DNA of 26,781 nt, taken from Chloroflexota bacterium. Lineage in GTDB: Bacteria > Chloroflexota > Anaerolineae > Anaerolineales > Villigracilaceae. The notes under the pieces were generated by a model that ran no database searches, was not told the origin of the DNA, and saw nothing but the letters and a program-made list of their open reading frames with translations. Positions 22,551-26,781 of this stretch are shown here, one piece after another (position 1 is the stretch's first letter; each line of letters begins with the position of its first letter). A program made the position numbers and the translations under genes. The stretch spans positions 1 through 26,781 of the forward strand of contig JACPVB010000027.1 in the NCBI GenBank assembly GCA_016191985.1. Reading direction: 5' to 3'.

Positions 22551-24557
22551 ATGACTGAACAATTTACATTCGGCGGTGAGGTCGTTTGGAAGCCGACACC
22601 GGAACATATCGAACAGGCAAATCTGACGACCTTTATGCGCCTGCATGGCATTCAGGGTTTTGACGAACTTATGCGCAGGTCAACAACGGACGTGGCGTGG
22701 TTCACCGATGCAGTCTTCAAATTTCTTGATATTCAATTTTATGAGCCGTACACAAATATCGTTGACCTCTCCAATGGGATTCAATTCCCGAAATGGTGCG
22801 TGGATGGGAAGATGAACATCGTCCACAACTGTGTGGATAAATGGGTAGGGGTAGGGACAGGGCTTGCCCCTGTCCAACCCGACCAGAAGGCCGTTGTGTT
22901 TGAAGGGGAAGAGGGCATTACAAAAACACTCACTTATGAAGAACTGTATAAAGAAGTAAATAAAGCCGCGAATGCACTGCGGTCACTTGCGCTGGGTAAA
23001 GGGGACGCCATTGGCATTTTCATGCCGATGACTCCGGAGATTGTGATCGCCCTGCTCGCTATTGCAAAAATTGGTGGAATTATTTTGCCGCTCTTTTCGG
23101 GCTATGGCGCGGGCGCAATCGTCTCGCGCATGGTGGATGCGGATGCCAAAGCCCTCTTCGCAACGGACGGCGCGTTTCGGCGCGGCAAAGCCGTGGAGAT
23201 GAAATCCATTGCGGATGAAGCCGCCGAACAAATCCCTACCTTGAAACATATGATCGTGTTGAAGCGTACGGGACAGGATGTGAACATGAAGCCGGGCCGC
23301 GATCATTGGTGGTCGCTTCTGACCGCGCCCCAGCCTGACTCTGCTCCGACAGAAATTACCTCCGCTGAAGACCCGCTGATGATTATCTACACCTCGGGGA
23401 CAACCGGCAGACCAAAAGGCGCGCTCCACACACACTGTGGATTCCCCGTCAAAGCCGCGCAGGACATGGCTTTCGGCACAGATGTGCATGGCCCATCCGT
23501 AGCGCAAGTCTCAGACTTGCGCAATAATGATGTCATCTACTGGATGACCGACATGGGCTGGATGATGGGACCGTGGCAGGTCTTTGGTAGTCTTTTGCTT
23601 GGCGCAACCATGTTCATTTACGATGGCGCGCCAGATTTTCCCTCGTCAAGCCGTTTGTGGGAACTGGTTGAAAAACACAAAATCAATCAGCTTGGAGTCT
23701 CGCCGACCTTGATCCGTTCGTTGATTCCGCATGGAGATGAGCATTTTAAAAAGCATGATCTTTCTTCGTTGAAATGTTTCGCATCCACTGGCGAGCCGTG
23801 GAATCCCGACCCGTGGATGTGGTTATTTGAGAAAGTAGGCGGGGAACGGATTCCGATCATCAATTATTCAGGCGGCACGGAAATTTCAGGCGGCATTGTG
23901 ATGGGCAATCCGTTATTGCCATTGAAGCCATGCGCATTTTCCGCCGCCTGCCCCGGCATTGCGGCGGATGTGGTGGATGAAAATGGAAAGTCAGTTCGCA
24001 ATGCGGTCGGGGAACTGGTCATTAAAGCCCCGTGGATCGGGATGACGCGTGGTTTTTGGAAAGATAAACAGCGTTATTTGGATACCTACTGGTCGCGTTG
24101 GGAAAATGTCTGGGTGCATGGTGATTTTGCGGCAATCGATAATGACGGCTTGTGGTACATCCTTGGCCGTGCGGACGATACGATCAAGATTGCCGGCAAG
24201 CGGTTAGGGCCTGCCGAGGTGGAGTCCATTTTGGTGCGGCATGGAGATATTGTCGAAGCAGCGGCCATCGGGGTGCCACACGATGTCAAGGGGAGTGAAC
24301 TGATCCTTTTTGCAGTGACCAGGCCCGGGGTAGTGCGAAGCGATGCACTTCGTCGGCAGTTGCATGAGATGGTCGTTGCTGAAATGGGCAAGCCGCTTGC
24401 GCCGAAATCCATTCTGTTTGTTTCAGATTTACCAAAAACCCGCAATGCCAAGGTGATGCGGCGCATGATCCGCGCGGCGTATTTGGGCTTGGAACTTGGC
24501 GATACTTCTTCATTGGTGAATCCGCAGGCGGTGGATGAAATAAAAAAGGTTAAATAA
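22551..24557 (+). CDS. Acetyl-CoA-synthetase-like acyl-CoA ligase with two embedded palindromes
   Basis: A 668-residue ANL-superfamily adenylating enzyme that forms acyl-CoA through an acyl-AMP intermediate. Motifs: an ACS-type N-terminal cap (residues 1-95), P-loop TSGTTGRPKGALH from Thr281, YWMTDMGWMMGPW, NYSGGTEISGG, and catalytic Lys634 in LPKTRNAKVMRRMIR. In acetyl-CoA synthetases the segment near this lysine is usually TRSGK; NAK here suggests a divergent subgroup, so substrate is left open. Two palindromes are read through as coding sequence near residues 102-109 and 317-324, each adding about ten residues to loops. The start at 22551 uses AGAGGAG with suitable spacing; ATG at 22545 is too close to it. 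Monocistronic, with a strong terminator after it. Confidence 0.87.
   Translation: MTEQFTFGGEVVWKPTPEHIEQANLTTFMRLHGIQGFDELMRRSTTDVAWFTDAVFKFLDIQFYEPYTNIVDLSNGIQFPKWCVDGKMNIVHNCVDKWVGVGTGLAPVQPDQKAVVFEGEEGITKTLTYEELYKEVNKAANALRSLALGKGDAIGIFMPMTPEIVIALLAIAKIGGIILPLFSGYGAGAIVSRMVDADAKALFATDGAFRRGKAVEMKSIADEAAEQIPTLKHMIVLKRTGQDVNMKPGRDHWWSLLTAPQPDSAPTEITSAEDPLMIIYTSGTTGRPKGALHTHCGFPVKAAQDMAFGTDVHGPSVAQVSDLRNNDVIYWMTDMGWMMGPWQVFGSLLLGATMFIYDGAPDFPSSSRLWELVEKHKINQLGVSPTLIRSLIPHGDEHFKKHDLSSLKCFASTGEPWNPDPWMWLFEKVGGERIPIINYSGGTEISGGIVMGNPLLPLKPCAFSAACPGIAADVVDENGKSVRNAVGELVIKAPWIGMTRGFWKDKQRYLDTYWSRWENVWVHGDFAAIDNDGLWYILGRADDTIKIAGKRLGPAEVESILVRHGDIVEAAAIGVPHDVKGSELILFAVTRPGVVRSDALRRQLHEMVVAEMGKPLAPKSILFVSDLPKTRNAKVMRRMIRAAYLGLELGDTSSLVNPQAVDEIKKVK
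22854..22875. repeat. Palindrome inside the acyl-CoA ligase gene, first copy
   Basis: GGACAGGG, loop CTTGC, CCCTGTCC. It is read in frame as part of GTGLAPVQ, just after DKWVG, where relatives go almost directly from the CVDRW motif to PALIWEGE. Confidence 0.75.
23502..23522. repeat. Palindrome inside the acyl-CoA ligase gene, second copy
   Basis: GCGCAAGTCT, C, AGACTTGCGC, a perfect 10-bp inverted repeat. It is read in frame as VAQVSDLR between FGTDVHGPS and NNDVIYWMTD, where relatives typically have DVxPGDxIYWMTD with no insertion. Confidence 0.85.
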
Positions 24558-24561
24558 TTTT

Positions 24562-24600
24562 AATGCCCCGCAGATTTTCGAAAATCTGCGGGGCATTTTT
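24562..24600 (+). terminator. Rho-independent terminator after the acyl-CoA ligase
   Basis: AATGCCCCGCAGATTT, centre TCGA, AAATCTGCGGGGCATT, then TTT. The palindrome is perfect over 36 bases, and an A-rich left flank could make it work in both directions. Confidence 0.92.
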
Positions 24601-24604
24601 CTTT

Positions 24605-24610
24605 TATAAT
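24605..24610 (+). promoter_or_regulatory. Probable -10 box for the SUMF1 lipoprotein gene
   Basis: An exact TATAAT immediately after the T run of the preceding terminator and 35 nt before the ATG. A -35 box would fall in the terminator stem and is not convincing. Confidence 0.4.
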
Positions 24611-24645
24611 ACAAAGGCTTGTTTACGCAAGGAAAAGGAGATTGA

Positions 24646-26406
24646 ATGAAAAAAGCTCGATACGTGATGGCTGCGTACATTCTGATACTGGCTTTTGTGT
24701 TTTCGGCATGTGGCGCAACCCCGACCCCGGAATTGATCGTGGTGACGGCGACCACTTTACCTCCCACAGAAGCCCCCGTGGCGGAGCCAACGCAAACCCT
24801 GGTGCCCATCGCTCTTTCTGGACCTCAGAACGGGTCCACCATGAAATGGGTGGATGGCAGCACCCTGGTTTACATCCCTGCGGGTGACTTTACCATGGGC
24901 GACGGCATCAACGCGCTTTCACATAATGTCACTCTGGATGCCTATTGGATCCAGCAGACTAAGGTCACTAACCGTATGTATGAACAGTGCGTGAAAGTGG
25001 GAGCGTGTTCGGCTCCTTCACAGGAGTTGGGCGGGCCTGTTTTTAGCAATCCACAATTTGGCAACCACCCGGTGGTGGGTGTCAACTGGGAACAGGCGCA
25101 GGCCTATTGCACCTGGACGCAGGGCAGCCTGCCGACGGAAGCACAATGGGAAAAAGCCGCGCGCGGGACAGATGGAAGTACCTATCCCTGGGGGAATGGC
25201 GAGCCCGCTTGTAACCTGTTGAACTTTGGTAATTGTTATGAGACCACCAGCAATGTGGAGGCCTTCCTTTCAACGGGTACAAGCCCGTATGGTCTCCTGG
25301 ATATGGCGGGGAATGCTTTTGAATGGGTGGGTGATTGGTATGCTGAAAATTATTACGGCGAATCACCTCTTGCCAATCCTGTCGGCCCCGAAAGCGGACA
25401 GTACCGCGTGGTGCGTGGCAGTTCCTTTGAAACCAGCGAGAATCAGATTGCTTCGGCTATTCGCCGCTTTAATGAGCCAGGCGACAGCGAACGTGATACC
25501 GGGTTCCGCTGTGTGGTGGCAAACCCACAGCCGGTTGCCCCGTATTGTCAGCTCTCGGCATTCGTGCCGACTGGGGTGAATGTTTCTGCCAGTTGCGAAC
25601 TACCCGAAGGCGTAGTGACGGATCAATATTGTGCGCAGGGTGAAACCTATGCCACCGTGCAGCTTTCCTTCAACTCAACCTGGGAAGTGAGCGGGACACG
25701 ACTGATTTGTACCGAGGCAGTCAACGGTGGGCTTCGGCAGTTGACCTGCGCCGGCCCGGAGACGATTGAATCCACCAACGAGATCGTGGTGTGCAATACT
25801 GCCTGCACGAACGGCCCATCGTTGAATGGCGTTGCTCCTGTTTGTGACTCTGGCTATACTCTCGACCCAGCCACCGGCATGTGCAATTACACGCCCATTC
25901 TTAGCCAGGTGAGCGTTGCGGGATGTCCCGTTGGATATACCATGATGGACCGGGGCGGCCAGCAGACTTGCGCCATCAGCAAGGATTTAAATGGCAATTG
26001 CCCGGCTGGTTTATATTTCGATGAACTGGCTGGCGTATGCGCGCCTCCCAACGGGGAGACATCCGTGCCTTATGGCATCGACAATGCCCCCCTCGCCGCG
26101 CAGACGTTTGCAGGGTGTGCTGCTGGCTATTCCTACAATGAAGGTTTCCAGTGCTGTCAGGCTAATACAGGCGGGACCTACCCCGGTTGCGCGCCCGGCT
26201 ACACATACAGCGCGGACTTGAAATCCTGCATCCCCACGGGTGCGGAACTTAGCGGCGAAGGTTGTACCACCGTGAGAGTGACCACCATCAAATGCAGTGA
26301 ACCCATCAACACATGCGCGCAATTTAGCGACAGCGAATCCCGCTGTGTGGCGAATTTCTGTAGCTGGAACGAAAAAGCTGGCGTTTGCGAAATGCGAACA
26401 CCCTAA
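24646..26406 (+). CDS. SUMF1/FGE-sulfatase-domain lipoprotein with Cys-rich C-terminal half
   Basis: A 586-residue lipoprotein. The signal peptide ends FVFSACG (lipidated Cys22), followed by a Thr/Pro-rich tether to about 60. Residues 68-300 form a formylglycine-generating-enzyme-like domain: YIPAGDFTMGD, LDAYWIQQTKVTNRMYEQC, HPVVGVNWEQAQAYC, LPTEAQWEKAARG, DMAGNAFEWVGDWY and DTGFRCVV. The paired active-site cysteines of true FGE are not evident (a single Cys in GFRCVV), so it is more likely a binding or scaffold member of the fold. Residues 305-586 hold many cysteines in repeats such as CDSGYTLDPATGMC, CPVGYTMMD and CAPGYTYSADLKSC, suggesting a disulfide-stabilised extracellular array. The start has AAAGGAG, with a terminator on each side. 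Confidence 0.82.
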   Translation: MKKARYVMAAYILILAFVFSACGATPTPELIVVTATTLPPTEAPVAEPTQTLVPIALSGPQNGSTMKWVDGSTLVYIPAGDFTMGDGINALSHNVTLDAYWIQQTKVTNRMYEQCVKVGACSAPSQELGGPVFSNPQFGNHPVVGVNWEQAQAYCTWTQGSLPTEAQWEKAARGTDGSTYPWGNGEPACNLLNFGNCYETTSNVEAFLSTGTSPYGLLDMAGNAFEWVGDWYAENYYGESPLANPVGPESGQYRVVRGSSFETSENQIASAIRRFNEPGDSERDTGFRCVVANPQPVAPYCQLSAFVPTGVNVSASCELPEGVVTDQYCAQGETYATVQLSFNSTWEVSGTRLICTEAVNGGLRQLTCAGPETIESTNEIVVCNTACTNGPSLNGVAPVCDSGYTLDPATGMCNYTPILSQVSVAGCPVGYTMMDRGGQQTCAISKDLNGNCPAGLYFDELAGVCAPPNGETSVPYGIDNAPLAAQTFAGCAAGYSYNEGFQCCQANTGGTYPGCAPGYTYSADLKSCIPTGAELSGEGCTTVRVTTIKCSEPINTCAQFSDSESRCVANFCSWNEKAGVCEMRTP

Positions 26407-26411
26407 CCATC

Positions 26412-26443
26412 AATCCCGCAGGTCACTCCTGCGGGATTTTTTT
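26412..26443 (+). terminator. Rho-independent terminator after the SUMF1 lipoprotein
   Basis: AATCCCGCAGG, loop TCACT, CCTGCGGGATT, then a T run, 6 nt after the stop codon. Confidence 0.92.
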
Positions 26444-26463
26444 AAACTTCGCCTAATTCCCTG

Positions 26464-26638
26464 TCTATTGATGTTAACCAAAGTCAATTAAGTCATGTTA
26501 CTCTGAGAGAGCGCTTTCAGCGCGACCGAAGAGTCTCTCTCATTGTGTAAGAGACCCTCACCGCACTGCATCCGCACTGCGGTGCATGTGTCGCTCTGCT
26601 TAGGGTGACATTAACCAAATTATGTGAATGTCAATAGA
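26464..26638. repeat. Nested inverted-repeat element in the right-hand intergenic region
   Basis: The outermost CTATTGA and TCAATAG frame a further pair: GTTACTCTGAG (26497-26507) with CTTAGGGTGAC (imperfect). Inside lie GCGCT-TTC-AGCGC and CACCGCA/TGCGGTG hairpins. No coding frame is convincing. It resembles a non-autonomous palindromic repeat of the kind dispersed between genes in Chloroflexota and other environmental bacteria. Confidence 0.5.
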
Positions 26639-26646
26639 ACCCTGAG

Positions 26647-26781
26647 CTAGACTTTATCCAATTGGTACAAGAGAAAAGGCATAAGAAGAGCGAGAAAAGC
26701 GGTGAGTAGAACGAACGTCGGGTACTTTTTGCATTTCATGATAGAACTGCGATGTTCGGAAATAGCGATGCGAGTGAAGAG
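26647..26781 (-). CDS. C-terminal end of a probable membrane protein (partial)
   Basis: The minus-strand frame is open from the window edge for 44 codons to a TAG at 26649-26647. It ends with a basic segment (MKCKKYP) and a hydrophobic helix FVLLTAFLALLMPFLLYQ, then LDKV. This pattern fits a terminal transmembrane helix with a positive flank. The family cannot be named from this piece, and a chance open frame is possible at this length. Confidence 0.35.
   Translation of the reverse strand, partial: LFTRIAISEHRSSIMKCKKYPTFVLLTAFLALLMPFLLYQLDKV

Noticed and set aside
24646..25520. Annotation as a formylglycine-generating enzyme for sulfatases
   Set aside because: The active-site Cys pair is not evident, the protein is a tethered lipoprotein and no sulfatase lies nearby.

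Overview
The window looks like a chromosomal segment of an uncultured bacterium, most plausibly an Anaerolineae-type member of the Chloroflexota. This is an inference from gene content: lipoproteins with Thr/Pro-rich linkers, an F420-type flavin/deazaflavin enzyme, a CotA-like multicopper oxidase with glycine-rich and FN3 repeats, and intergenic spaces full of small inverted repeats. No rRNA, tRNA, CRISPR array, integrase or transposase was found.

Layout. (1) Positions 1-1426, minus strand: two tandem DUF1801 genes followed by a class I SAM-dependent methyltransferase that runs off the window edge. The methyltransferase frame is interrupted by two adjacent UGA codons at 212-207, continues in frame with family-like sequence, and has a 19-nt hairpin at a distance typical of a bacterial SECIS. 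It is a candidate selenoprotein with adjacent selenocysteines. (2) 1427-5227, minus: a FAAH-like amidase and a sphingosine-1-phosphate-lyase-like PLP enzyme, separated by repeat-rich DNA. (3) 5351-6550: an AT-rich lipoprotein gene bounded by sequences resembling an integron attC site and a cassette junction; it may be a stand-alone gene cassette. (4) 6550-10732, minus: a compact run upp > TfoX-N protein > ICMT-like methyltransferase > zinc alcohol dehydrogenase > FGGY kinase with gaps of 1-28 nt. (5) 10840-12173, plus: a radical SAM/SPASM-like protein overlapping (ATGA) a deazaflavin-dependent oxidoreductase. (6) 12417-21610, plus: a PAS-PAS histidine kinase and NarL-type response regulator, a terminator, a small receiver-like protein, and a 2077-residue secreted multicopper oxidase. 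(7) 21868-26406: a zinc-ribbon membrane protein (minus), an acetyl-CoA-synthetase-like acyl-CoA ligase (plus) and a SUMF1-domain lipoprotein with a Cys-rich tail (plus). (8) The right edge has nested inverted repeats and the probable end of a minus-strand membrane-protein gene.

A recurring theme is palindromes. Besides intergenic ones, three near-perfect palindromes lie inside reading frames (one in the alcohol dehydrogenase, two in the acyl-CoA ligase). Each appears to add about 6-11 residues without breaking the frame, reminiscent of Rickettsia palindromic elements. The strongest leads are the tandem UGA/SECIS methyltransferase, the protein-embedded palindromes and the possible solitary integron cassette.
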